The notes under the pieces were generated by a model, which searched no databases, was not told where the DNA came from, and saw only the letters and a program-made list of their open reading frames with translations. The position numbers and the translations under genes were made by a program. Of a stretch of DNA of 64,000 bases, positions 15,276 through 22,386 are shown one piece after another. How positions within the stretch are numbered: the stretch's first letter is position 1; every line of letters begins with the position of its first letter. Origin of the DNA: Kribbella pratensis (lineage in GTDB: Bacteria > Actinomycetota > Actinomycetes > Propionibacteriales > Kribbellaceae); assembly GCF_004366075.1 (NCBI RefSeq), contig NZ_SODU01000002.1, positions 1,008,647 through 1,072,646 of the forward strand. The letters run 5' to 3'.

Positions 15276-16352
15276 ATGGACACGAACTCACCAAGCTCAT
15301 CGGTGCTGATGGCAACTACCAACGAAGCCCTGCTCGACGACCTGCTCCGGCTGGCCGCGGCCGCATCCGTGACGCCCCTCGTCGAGCTCGATCTGCTCAA
15401 CCTGCGGCGCCACTGGCATGCCTGTTCACTGGTCGTTCTCGGCCGCGACCTGGCGGAGCCGCTGGCGCGCGTACAACCCGCGCACCGGCCAGGTGTGGTC
15501 GTGGTCGGTTCGACGTCGGACGGCGACGATCTCTACCGGTGTGCCTTCGACGTCGGCGCCGATGCCGTCTGCCGACTACCCGACGACGAGCCGCTGCTCG
15601 CCGGCAAGCTTGCGGATGCCCTGGACGGTGTCGACCGATCTGCCGTCACCCTGGCGTTCGTCGGCGGCTGCGGGGGAGCAGGGTCGACCACGCTCGCCGC
15701 CGCGGTGGCCGTTGTCGGCAATCGGCGCGGGTTCCGCACGATGCTGATCGACGGCGACCCTCTCGGAGGCGGCATCGAGCTTGCCCTCGGCATCGAGCAC
15801 GCTCCCGGCGACCGCTGGCCGAAGCTCCTGAACGCCTCCGGCCGAGTCAGCGCCGTCGCTCTCCGCTCCGCACTGCCTTCCGTCGACGGATTGTCGGTCC
15901 TGTCCTGGGACCAGTCCGATGTCACCGTCCTGCCGCCGGACACGATGAGCTCGGTGATCGGCGCAGCTCAACGCAGCGCCGACCTGGTCGTCCTCGACCT
16001 CCCGCGCCGCGCGGACCCCGCCGTAGAAGAGGGCTTCATCCGCTCGACAGCAACCCTTCTGGTCGTGCCGTGCGACGTCCGCTCGGTCGCAGCCGCCAAA
16101 CGTCTCTCCGGCCCTCTCCGGGCCGTCGCCGGCGACCTCCGCGTAGTGGTCCGAGACTCCCGCGCCGGACTCGCCCCTGCCGACGTCGCCGCGCACCTCT
16201 CCTTGCCCCTAGCAACAAAGCTCGGCCACGACAAAACCCTCCCCGTCGCCATGGATCAAGGGCATTTCTCCCTGAATCCCCGAAGCCCTCTGACCCGAAC
16301 CGCCACCACCCTTCTGGACCTCTTCCCCCCACCTCACCCAACGCCCACCTAG
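15276..16352 (+). CDS. ssd: Septum site-determining protein Ssd / TadZ-CpaE-like ATPase
   Basis: A 358-residue MinD/ParA-superfamily protein at the head of the Tad cluster. Residues ~10-120 form a receiver-like N-terminal domain (CSLVVLGRDLAEPLARV). Residues ~128-340 form the ATPase fold: LAFVGGCGGAGSTTLAAAVA at the P-loop, then MLIDGDPLGGGIELALGIEH and LVVLDLPRR. The P-loop lacks the usual Lys (GGAGSTT), so nucleotide hydrolysis may be weak or absent. TadZ/CpaE proteins localise the pilus machine at the pole, and mycobacterial Ssd affects septation. The ATG at 15276 lacks a ribosome binding site and sits six bases after CATGTT. tadA follows 26 bp downstream. Confidence 0.88.
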   Translation: MDTNSPSSSVLMATTNEALLDDLLRLAAAASVTPLVELDLLNLRRHWHACSLVVLGRDLAEPLARVQPAHRPGVVVVGSTSDGDDLYRCAFDVGADAVCRLPDDEPLLAGKLADALDGVDRSAVTLAFVGGCGGAGSTTLAAAVAVVGNRRGFRTMLIDGDPLGGGIELALGIEHAPGDRWPKLLNASGRVSAVALRSALPSVDGLSVLSWDQSDVTVLPPDTMSSVIGAAQRSADLVVLDLPRRADPAVEEGFIRSTATLLVVPCDVRSVAAAKRLSGPLRAVAGDLRVVVRDSRAGLAPADVAAHLSLPLATKLGHDKTLPVAMDQGHFSLNPRSPLTRTATTLLDLFPPPHPTPT

Positions 16353-16378
16353 CCCAATCTGAGAAGAGAGGTGCCCGC

Positions 16379-17557
16379 ATGCCTAACACCGTCGTACCTG
16401 CAGGCCTTCTGGACCGCGTCCGCAGCACCCTCGCACTCACCGGCGCCGAGCCAACCCCAGTGCACGTAGCAGCAGCTCTCCGCGCCGACGGCACCATCTG
16501 CGGCGACACCATGGTCCTCGCAGTAGTCACGGCCCTGCGTAGAGAAGCCCTAGGAGCCGGCCCACTCGACAGCCTGCTCGCCGAGCCGGGCGTCACCGAC
16601 ATCCTGGTCAACGGCCCCGACGAGGTCTACATCGACCGTGGCCGCGGGCTCGAGTTCGTCGCGATCCGCACCGGAGACGAATCGGCCATCCGCCGCCTCG
16701 CCACCCGCCTCGCCGCTGCGGCGGGCCGCCGTCTCGACGACTCGACCCCGTACGTCGACGTCCGCCTCGCCGACGGCACCCGCTTCCACGCCGTCCTGGC
16801 CCCGATCGCCGCCCCAGGCACCTGCCTGTCCCTGCGCGTTCCGTCCCGCAAGGTCTTCACCCTCGACGACCTGGTGGCCTCCGGCGCCCTCCCGCAAGCA
16901 GGCGCTGCGATCCTCCAAGACCTCCTCGACTCCCGCCTGGCCTTCCTCATCAGCGGCGGCACCGGCACTGGCAAGACCACCCTCCTCAATTCCCTGCTCT
17001 CATTGGCAAATCCCGCCGAACGCCTGGTCCTGGTAGAAGACGCCAACGAGCTTCGCCCGGATCACCCACACGTGGTCCGCCTCGAAGCCCGCCCACCCAA
17101 CATCGAGGGCAGCGGCGAGATCTCCCTCCGAGACCTCGTCCGCCAAGCCCTCCGCATGCGCCCCGACCGCTTGGTCGTAGGCGAGGTCCGGGGCCCCGAA
17201 GTAGTAGATCTCCTGACCGCACTGAACACCGGCCACGAAGGCGGCTGCGGCACCATCCACGCGAACTCCGCCTGTGACGTACCCGCCCGCCTGGAAGCCC
17301 TAGGCGCCCTCGCGGGTCTGTCCCAATCCGCCGTTCACAGCCAAGCAGCCTCCGCTCTACACGCCGTCATCCACCTGACCCGAACCCCCACCGGCCACCG
17401 CCGAATCACCGAAATCCATACCCTCAGCAAACCCCCGAACGGCCCTCTGACCACCCACCCCGCAGTCACCTTCCACCCCGACAACACCCTCACCCTCCAC
17501 CCTCCATCCCGCCTCTTCACCACCCCCGCTCAGGCAACCCCCGCAGGTGCTGCATGA
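16379..17557 (+). CDS. tadA: Tad pilus assembly ATPase TadA (CpaF family)
   Basis: A 392-residue secretion ATPase powering Flp pilus assembly at the inner membrane. The N-terminal domain carries [20 protein letters not shown]. The core has Walker [19 protein letters not shown] near residue 200, the Asp/Glu box [12 protein letters not shown], Walker [18 protein letters not shown] near 268, and the His box [15 protein letters not shown]. All catalytic residues appear intact. GAAGAGAGG sits seven bases before the ATG at 16379. Its stop overlaps the tadB start in ATGA, implying translational coupling. Hexameric assembly is expected from the family. Confidence 0.95.
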   Translation: MPNTVVPAGLLDRVRSTLALTGAEPTPVHVAAALRADGTICGDTMVLAVVTALRREALGAGPLDSLLAEPGVTDILVNGPDEVYIDRGRGLEFVAIRTGDESAIRRLATRLAAAAGRRLDDSTPYVDVRLADGTRFHAVLAPIAAPGTCLSLRVPSRKVFTLDDLVASGALPQAGAAILQDLLDSRLAFLISGGTGTGKTTLLNSLLSLANPAERLVLVEDANELRPDHPHVVRLEARPPNIEGSGEISLRDLVRQALRMRPDRLVVGEVRGPEVVDLLTALNTGHEGGCGTIHANSACDVPARLEALGALAGLSQSAVHSQAASALHAVIHLTRTPTGHRRITEIHTLSKPPNGPLTTHPAVTFHPDNTLTLHPPSRLFTTPAQATPAGAA

Positions 17558-18351
17558 ACCCGGCCGCCCTCGCCGCCCTCCTAACCTTCCTTACCTGCAC
17601 CTTCGCCCGCCCACCCCGATCTGCGGGCGTCCACCGACTGACTCCCGCCGCCCGCACACGACGAGCCCACCTCAGATCCCCCAACTCCCGGATCTGGCTC
17701 CTGGCCCCACCAACGGCATTAGCCACCGCCCTCCTCGGCCCCCAAGCGCTCGTCACCGCCCTGGCCGCAGTAGCCGTCGTCGCCTTGATCGCCCACCAAC
17801 GAGCCCGCCACCAAAACCAGAAGTCAATCGCAACCCGCCGAGCCAACATCATCGAAGCCCTCGACGTGCTCTCCGCCGACCTCACCGCCGGCCGCCCACC
17901 GATCGCCGCACTGGAAGGCGCCGCGTCCATCAGCCCCGACTTCGAACTGCCCTACGCCGCAGCCAAGCTCGGTGCCGACGTCCCCGCCGCGCTCACCCGG
18001 GCGGCCGTCAAACCCGGCGCGACGAGCCTCCGGGCCCTGGCCGCAGCCTGGCGCGTCACCGAAGAATCCGGCGCCGCCTTCGCCACCCTCACCGAACGCC
18101 TGGCCGACTACCTCCGAGCCGACGAGGCAATCCACCGCCAAACCGAATCCAGCCTCGCAGGCGCCCGCTCCACCGCCCGAATCCTCGCCGTCCTCCCGGC
18201 TTTCGGCATAGCGCTCGGCTACCTCCTGGGGGCCGACCCCCTCACGTTCCTAACCACCACCCCACCCGGCTGGGTCTGCCTAGCCGCAGGCCTCGCCCTC
18301 ACCGCAACAGGCCTCCACTGGACCACCCAAATAGCCACCCCTCAAATCTGA
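17554..18351 (+). CDS. tadB: Tad pilus platform protein TadB
   Basis: A 265-residue inner-membrane protein of the T2SS-F fold. Hydrophobic segments lie near residues 2-18, 48-80, 205-228 and 232-255. The cytoplasmic helical bundle between them contains LDVLSADLTAGRPPIAALEG, typical of GspF/TadB proteins. Together with TadC it forms the platform on which TadA works. It starts by ATGA overlap with tadA. tadC begins 155 bp later, unusually far, after a spacer containing three 13-bp repeats. Confidence 0.88.
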   Translation: MNPAALAALLTFLTCTFARPPRSAGVHRLTPAARTRRAHLRSPNSRIWLLAPPTALATALLGPQALVTALAAVAVVALIAHQRARHQNQKSIATRRANIIEALDVLSADLTAGRPPIAALEGAASISPDFELPYAAAKLGADVPAALTRAAVKPGATSLRALAAAWRVTEESGAAFATLTERLADYLRADEAIHRQTESSLAGARSTARILAVLPAFGIALGYLLGADPLTFLTTTPPGWVCLAAGLALTATGLHWTTQIATPQI

Positions 18352-18405
18352 AGCCCACCCTTCGCACCTACCCACCGCCGGTGCAGACCACCGCGCCAAC
18401 GCACC

Positions 18406-18444
18406 GCGTCCAGGCGCCGCGTCCAGGCGCCGCGTCCAGGCACC
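18406..18444 (+). repeat. Three 13-bp tandem repeats in the tadB-tadC spacer
   Basis: gcgtccaggcgcc occurs three times in tandem, the last with one change. The 13-bp period breaks any reading frame, which supports this 155-bp spacer (18352-18506) being non-coding. Otherwise the spacer shows nothing recognisable. Confidence 0.8.
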
Positions 18445-18506
18445 GCGCCCACTCACCCACTGCACGCACCTCACCGCGGGTTCACCCGCACCCCACGAGA
18501 CTCCGC

Positions 18507-19223
18507 ATGCTCCACGCACTGACCGCAGCCGCAGCTGTTGCCCTAAGCACCTATTTCCTCATCCCACCCCGACCCAACCTCCGCCGGCTGACCCCACCGC
18601 AACCTCGCGTCCGCCGCCACTCCCCGCGATCCCACGGGCTAGCCGCAACAGCCGTGGCACTCTCCGCCCTCGCACTCATCGGCCTCCCCTGGGGCCTCAT
18701 CCCAGCCGCGATCGCGTATTACTCCATCCCCCGAGCCCTGTCCCGCCTCGAACCAGCCACCACCAAACAGCGCAACGCCCGCATAGCCCGCGACCTCCCC
18801 CTCGCGATCGATCTCGTGACCGCCTGCCTCCGAGCCGGCCGCCCACCCCAACACGCCCTGACCCTCGTAGCCGAAGCCCTCCCGGGCCCACTAGCCGACG
18901 TCTTCACCAAAATCGCCCACCACCTGGCGCTAGGAGCCGATCCGACCACCGCCTGGGCTCACCTACACACCGAACCCGCCTGCGCCCCCATCGCCCGAGC
19001 CATCACTCGCTCACTCCGCTCCGGAGCCCCACTCACCAAAACCCTCGAACACCTCGCGGACGAAACCCGCCGAGCCCACCACCACACCGCCGACCAACAA
19101 GCCCGAGCCGCAGAATCCCGAGCCACCCTGCCCCTGGGCCTGTGCTTCCTCCCCGCGTTCGTACTCCTCTCGATCGTCCCGACAATCGCCGACTCCCTGA
19201 TCCCCTACCTCCTCCGCCCCTAA
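18507..19223 (+). CDS. tadC: Tad pilus platform protein TadC
   Basis: A 238-residue T2SS-F-fold inner-membrane protein. Hydrophobic segments occupy residues ~2-20, ~46-72 and the C-terminal ~210-232 (PLGLCFLPAFVLLSIVPTIA). The cytoplasmic part reads ARDLPLAIDLVTACLRAGRP, a TadC/GspF pattern matching that in TadB. It pairs with TadB as the pilus platform. The ATG at 18507 has only a weak ribosome binding site. The 3' end is followed by the pilin promoter, so the ssd-tadABC operon probably ends here. Confidence 0.88.
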   Translation: MLHALTAAAAVALSTYFLIPPRPNLRRLTPPQPRVRRHSPRSHGLAATAVALSALALIGLPWGLIPAAIAYYSIPRALSRLEPATTKQRNARIARDLPLAIDLVTACLRAGRPPQHALTLVAEALPGPLADVFTKIAHHLALGADPTTAWAHLHTEPACAPIARAITRSLRSGAPLTKTLEHLADETRRAHHHTADQQARAAESRATLPLGLCFLPAFVLLSIVPTIADSLIPYLLRP

Positions 19224-19234
19224 CAGCCCGCCCC

Positions 19235-19288
19235 TTGTCCACAGCCCAGAACTCCTTTTGAAAAAAGGCGATCCAACAACGGCATGTT
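19235..19288 (+). promoter_or_regulatory. Pilin promoter with DnaA-box-like element
   Basis: TTGTCCACA (19235-19243), AAGGCG (19265-19270) and CATGTT (19283-19288). The first two lie 30 bp apart, exactly as before ssd; the -10 is one base further. Between them CCTTTT-gaa-AAAAGG (19254-19268) is a perfect small hairpin that could terminate tadC transcripts. Transcription would start near 19295, leaving a 42-nt leader before the pilin ATG. Confidence 0.55.
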
Positions 19289-19336
19289 TACCGACAAGCC
19301 CCCGCAGCACTCCCAGCCCACCCCGCAGGAGCCCAG

Positions 19337-19702
19337 ATGCCCAAGGCAGCAGCCACCAGCAACCGTCCACTCCTCACCGAAGCCTCCTCGCACCCCGTCC
19401 CATATCCCCAAAACCAACTCGAGTCCCGCACCCCTGACACCACCAGCCGTGTACGTCGCTCGCGCGTCACCCCCTTCCGCGCTACGAACATTCGCCGCCT
19501 TTGTGGCAAAGGCATCAACCGCCTCCGCAACCGCGCAGAACGCGGGGCCGTGACCGCCGAGTACGCGATCATGATCGTCGGTGCCTGCGCCATCGGCGGC
19601 GTTCTGGTCGCCCTCCTCAGATCCCCCGCCATGCAGAACGCCCTCAAAGCGATCATCAACTACGGCCTGAAGATCGCCGGCGTAGAAGGCGTACACCTCT
19701 GA
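19337..19702 (+). CDS. Flp-type pilin (DUF4244 family)
   Basis: A 121-residue prepilin. The C-terminal ~55 residues read RGAVTAEYAIMIVGACAIGG then VLVALLRSPAMQNALKAIIN. The segment G-AVTAEY fits the Flp prepilin cleavage rule G|xxxxEY, with Glu at +5 and Tyr at +6, so a prepilin peptidase should cut after that Gly to release a ~50-residue mature pilin. The preceding ~70 residues are Arg/Pro-rich and probably an unusually long, disordered leader. AGGAG (19327-19331) supports the ATG at 19337. It is the structural subunit of the pilus made by TadABC. No prepilin peptidase gene lies in this window. Confidence 0.85.
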   Translation: MPKAAATSNRPLLTEASSHPVPYPQNQLESRTPDTTSRVRRSRVTPFRATNIRRLCGKGINRLRNRAERGAVTAEYAIMIVGACAIGGVLVALLRSPAMQNALKAIINYGLKIAGVEGVHL

Positions 19703-19741
19703 CCCCAAGCCCCCAAAGCCAGCAGGTCAATCAACCCTGAC

Positions 19742-20032
19742 GAGCCGGCAACCCTCGATCCGGCGGCCGGCCGATGCCCCCTCCCCGGCCGGCCGCCACC
19801 CGAAGGACCCCCATGCCCCACCGCCAAGACTCGCCCACCCGTGCGCTCCTGCCTCACAAACAACGACCTGCAACTCAAGCCGACCACTGGACCCGCGCCG
19901 GCCACCCGACCCGAGCTGGCCACACCCGACCCGAGCCGGCGACCCTCACGATCCGGCGGCCGGCCGATGCCCCTCCCCGGCCGGCCGCCACCCCAAGGAC
20001 CCCCATGCCCCACCGCGCAGACTCGCCCACCC
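19742..20032 (+). repeat. Two ~100-bp direct repeats, each a hairpin plus start site
   Basis: 19742-19840 and 19933-20032 are nearly identical. Each contains GGCGGCCGGCC, a C-rich loop of 13-14 bases, and GGCCGGCCGCC (19762-19797 and 19955-19989), then AAGGA and an ATG (19813, 20005). Both ATGs are in the tadE frame. The duplication therefore copied a regulatory hairpin with its ribosome binding site and start codon. Confidence 0.85.
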
Positions 20033-20544
20033 CACGCGCCCTAACCTCACAAACAACCACCACGCCCCAAGCCAACCACCCAACCCGAGCCAACCACCTG
20101 ACCCGAGCCAACCACGTGACCCGATCCGGCCACGTGACCCGAGCCGACCACCCAAGCCGAGCCGACCACCCAAGCCGCGCCCGCCGCGCGGCCCGAGCTG
20201 AGCGTGGGGCTGTTACGGCTGAGATGGCTTTGGCGCTTCCGGTGCTGGTTTCTCTGCTGCTGTTGGGGATGTGGTCGATCGGTCTCGTCGTGCTGAACAT
20301 CCGGTGCATAGATGCTGCCCGCGATGTGGCCCGGGCAGTCGCCCGCGGGGAGTCGCTCGATCAGGCGAAGGCGATCGGTCGCCGCACCGTCCCCACAGGC
20401 ACGATCGTCATCAACCGCGACGCATCAGACATCCAAGTGACAGTCACTGCCACTCCAGCCCACAAGCCACCCCTCCTAGCCTTCCTGTCTCCCACAAGTC
20501 TCAAAGCGACCGCCACCCTCCAAGCGGAGCCGGACACACCATGA
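19813..20544 (+). CDS. tadE: TadE-like minor pseudopilin with repetitive N-terminal extension
   Basis: 243 residues from the first of two duplicated starts (179 from the second at 20005). The conserved part is the C-terminal ~115 residues: ERGAVTAEMALALPVLVSLL, a single membrane helix with a pseudopilin-type G-x4-E motif, then a small periplasmic domain (IRCIDAARDVARAVARGES). TadE proteins are minor pilin-like subunits needed for Flp pilus assembly. The N-terminal region is disordered, built of six-residue repeats such as ANHLTR and ADHPSR. Both ATGs have AAGGA at proper spacing. The stop overlaps the next gene in ATGA. Confidence 0.78.
   Translation: MPHRQDSPTRALLPHKQRPATQADHWTRAGHPTRAGHTRPEPATLTIRRPADAPPRPAATPRTPMPHRADSPTPRALTSQTTTTPQANHPTRANHLTRANHVTRSGHVTRADHPSRADHPSRARRAARAERGAVTAEMALALPVLVSLLLLGMWSIGLVVLNIRCIDAARDVARAVARGESLDQAKAIGRRTVPTGTIVINRDASDIQVTVTATPAHKPPLLAFLSPTSLKATATLQAEPDTP
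20070..20178 (+). repeat. 18-bp tandem repeats in tadE
   Basis: Six or so imperfect copies of an 18-bp unit (aaccacctgacccgagcc-like) encode (N/D)H-x-(T/S)-RA hexapeptides before the TadE membrane helix. They keep the frame, consistent with selection for an open but variable linker. Confidence 0.8.
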
Positions 20545-20996
20545 CCCGTACCGAACGAGGCAGCGCCACCCTCCACACCCTCTTCGCAGCCGTACTCCTC
20601 TTCACCGCCTTCACCGCAGCAATCCTCTGGTCGGCAATCTCCACCGCCCGCCACAAACTCGCCACCGCAGCAGACCTAACCGCCCTAAGCGCCGCCCAAT
20701 CCCTAAGCACCGCCCAATCTCTAAGCACCGCTCAATCCTTTAGCGCCGCCCAGCCCTCAAGCGCCGCCCGGCCCATCCGATCCGATGGTCAGCTCGAACA
20801 TGACGAGCAGCCTGCGGGCATCGCGCCGTCCGCAACGCCCTGCGCAACAGCCGCGCGGGTAGCTGTGCTCAACAAGGTGCGGCTTACTGCGTGCGTTGTC
20901 GCTTCCGACGCAGTAACCGTTGAAGTCTCACTCCAGCTTGATCTGCGGCTGACGCGTCCAACTCTGACCGCGGCGGCCCGTGCCGGGCCGCTATAA
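20541..20996 (+). CDS. TadE-like protein of the helicase/secretion neighbourhood
   Basis: A 151-residue single-pass protein beginning MTRTERGSATLHTLFAAVLL, a pseudopilin-like N-terminus, followed by one membrane helix to about residue 40 and a small extracellular domain with two Cys (TPCATAARV, LTACVVASD). It corresponds to Rv3654c and to the family named for its co-occurrence with the DUF1998 helicase, which indeed lies 9 kb away. Residues ~50-75 contain an (S)LSTAQ-type repeat encoded by 18-bp units. It starts inside the tadE stop (ATGA), so it is translationally coupled and the last gene of the pilin operon. Confidence 0.78.
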   Translation: MTRTERGSATLHTLFAAVLLFTAFTAAILWSAISTARHKLATAADLTALSAAQSLSTAQSLSTAQSFSAAQPSSAARPIRSDGQLEHDEQPAGIAPSATPCATAARVAVLNKVRLTACVVASDAVTVEVSLQLDLRLTRPTLTAAARAGPL

Positions 20997-21111
20997 CCTC
21001 GCCGCGTCAACCACTCGTTGCGTGCTCGGTTCTGGTGTGATCGCGATCTGGTCGCAATCTGGTAGAGATGCCGCGTTGATGTGGACGACGTACGGGAGGG
21101 CGCTCCATGAT

Positions 21112-21139
21112 CGGGAACCGAGTACTGCTCATGTTCCCG
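21112..21139 (+). promoter_or_regulatory. Inverted repeat CGGGAAC-N14-GTTCCCG
   Basis: Seven-base perfect arms 14 bases apart, centred about 57 bases before the response-regulator start. It may be an operator or an RNA hairpin in the leader. The spacer 20997-21182 holds no other gene I can support. Confidence 0.4.
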
Positions 21140-21182
21140 GACGTACTTCCCCGGCGCCCGGACGGTTACCTCGGAGGCTCGT

Positions 21183-21803
21183 TTGCCCAACCGGATTCGG
21201 CTGCTGCTGGTCGACGACCAGATCCTCAGCCGAGGCTTGCTCCGCAGCGGTCTGGAGCGTGAGCGCGATCTGGAGATCGTTGCCGAGCTCAACCGATCTG
21301 ACGATGTCGTCGGTGCGGCCAAACGGCACCGTGCGAACGTCGCGCTGGTCGATGCGGGCGGTCCGGGCAGCGACAGCATCACCGTGACGACCAGATTGCG
21401 TACGTCGATGCCGGAGTGCCGGGTCGTGATGCTCACGACGTACGGGCGGCCGGTGCACCTGCGTCGCGGGCTCGATGCCGGGGCGAAAGGGTTCGCGTTG
21501 AAGAGCAGTCCGGCGCCGCAGTTGGCGGATGCAGTACGGCGGGTGCACCTCGGTCTGCGCGTGGTCGACGCGAACCTCGCAGCCGAGACTCTCAGGTACT
21601 CCGAGACTCCGCTGAACGCGGACGAGACCGACACGCTGCGCGCGGCACGCGATGGTGGATCGGTCGCGGTCATGGCGCAGGAACTCGACGTGTCGGAGCG
21701 CGTCGTCCGTACCCGGCTCTGGTCGGCTATCGGTAAGACCGGCGCGCACACCCGCTCCGACGCCGTCGAGATCGCGGAACGAAACGGCTGGCTTCTCGAC
21801 TAG
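21183..21803 (+). CDS. Orphan response regulator (NarL/DesR-like)
   Basis: A 206-residue regulator. The receiver has acidic pocket D11-D12 (LLLVDDQ), phosphoacceptor D57 (VALVDAGG), conserved Thr85/86 (VMLTTYG) and Lys107 (FALKSSP), all canonical. The C-terminal ~55 residues form a helix-turn-helix related to LuxR (VAVMAQELDVSERVVRTRLW) though atypical in sequence. The TTG start at 21183 is chosen because GGAGG lies five bases upstream. No histidine kinase is adjacent. It follows the pilin operon by 190 bp, so it could act on it, but this is inference. Confidence 0.82.
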   Translation: MPNRIRLLLVDDQILSRGLLRSGLERERDLEIVAELNRSDDVVGAAKRHRANVALVDAGGPGSDSITVTTRLRTSMPECRVVMLTTYGRPVHLRRGLDAGAKGFALKSSPAPQLADAVRRVHLGLRVVDANLAAETLRYSETPLNADETDTLRAARDGGSVAVMAQELDVSERVVRTRLWSAIGKTGAHTRSDAVEIAERNGWLLD

Positions 21804-21843
21804 CTGCCGGCGCGCAGCCGGGTAGCGAAGGGGTTCTGCTCAG

Positions 21844-22290
21844 GTGGTCTGCGGGACGGGCAGACTGGGGGTCGTGGATGGTGGGCGGAGTCGGGTCGTC
21901 GTTGTTGATGCCGCGAACGTGGTTGGGTCACGGCCGGATGGGTGGTGGCGGGATCGGGTTGGCGCGGCCCGGCGGTTGTTGACGCGGCTGGCGGCGTTGC
22001 AGGAGCGGTTGCCTGACACGGATGTGGTCGTGGTGCTGGAAGGCGCTGCTTGCCGGGCGGTGTCGGGGGACGGTGCGCCGGAGACCGGTCGTGTTCGGGT
22101 GGTGCTGGCGTCAGGGTCCGGTGACGACACCATCGTGAGCGTGACTGCGGAGGTTGCCGCGCAGTCGCATCATCCGGCGGTCACTGTGGTCACCGCGGAC
22201 CGCGAGCTCAGGCAACGAGTCGAAACCACCGGCGCGACGACCACCGGCCCTCGCTGGCTCCTGGACCAGCTGGACGCCCTGCCTGAATAG
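21844..22290 (+). CDS. NYN/PIN-like nuclease domain protein
   Basis: About 138-148 residues. The fold signature is VVVVDAANVVGSRPDGWWRD near residue 18, a NYN/PIN first acidic motif with the invariant Asp and Asn, followed by a central GDDTIVSV segment and VVTADRELRQRVE near 115. These match small metal-dependent ribonuclease-like proteins, relatives of YacP. Target RNA is unknown. The start is uncertain between GTG 21844 and GTG 21874; the latter places the conserved motif at the usual distance from the N-terminus. It converges on the PHP hydrolase gene. Confidence 0.72.
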   Translation: MVCGTGRLGVVDGGRSRVVVVDAANVVGSRPDGWWRDRVGAARRLLTRLAALQERLPDTDVVVVLEGAACRAVSGDGAPETGRVRVVLASGSGDDTIVSVTAEVAAQSHHPAVTVVTADRELRQRVETTGATTTGPRWLLDQLDALPE

Positions 22291-22386
22291 GCACCTCGAC
22301 CATCGTCGAGGCCGGCAGCGGCTCGGTGAAGTACAGCGCCCGGACCTCCGCGCAGACCGTTGGATCGCGTGCGTCGGGCCGTGGCG

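Noticed and set aside
17547-18506. An extended TadC beginning far upstream in the same frame
   Set aside because: The frame overlaps all of tadB out of phase, and three 13-bp repeats shift any coding periodicity in the spacer; the recognisable TadC protein starts at 18507.
19762-19989. The two C-rich-loop hairpins before tadE as a second 6C RNA
   Set aside because: They are 190 bp apart rather than adjacent, the loops (CCCCCTCCCC, CCCCTCCCC) are inside a repeated block with a coding start, and no promoter precedes them. They are treated as a duplicated initiation region.
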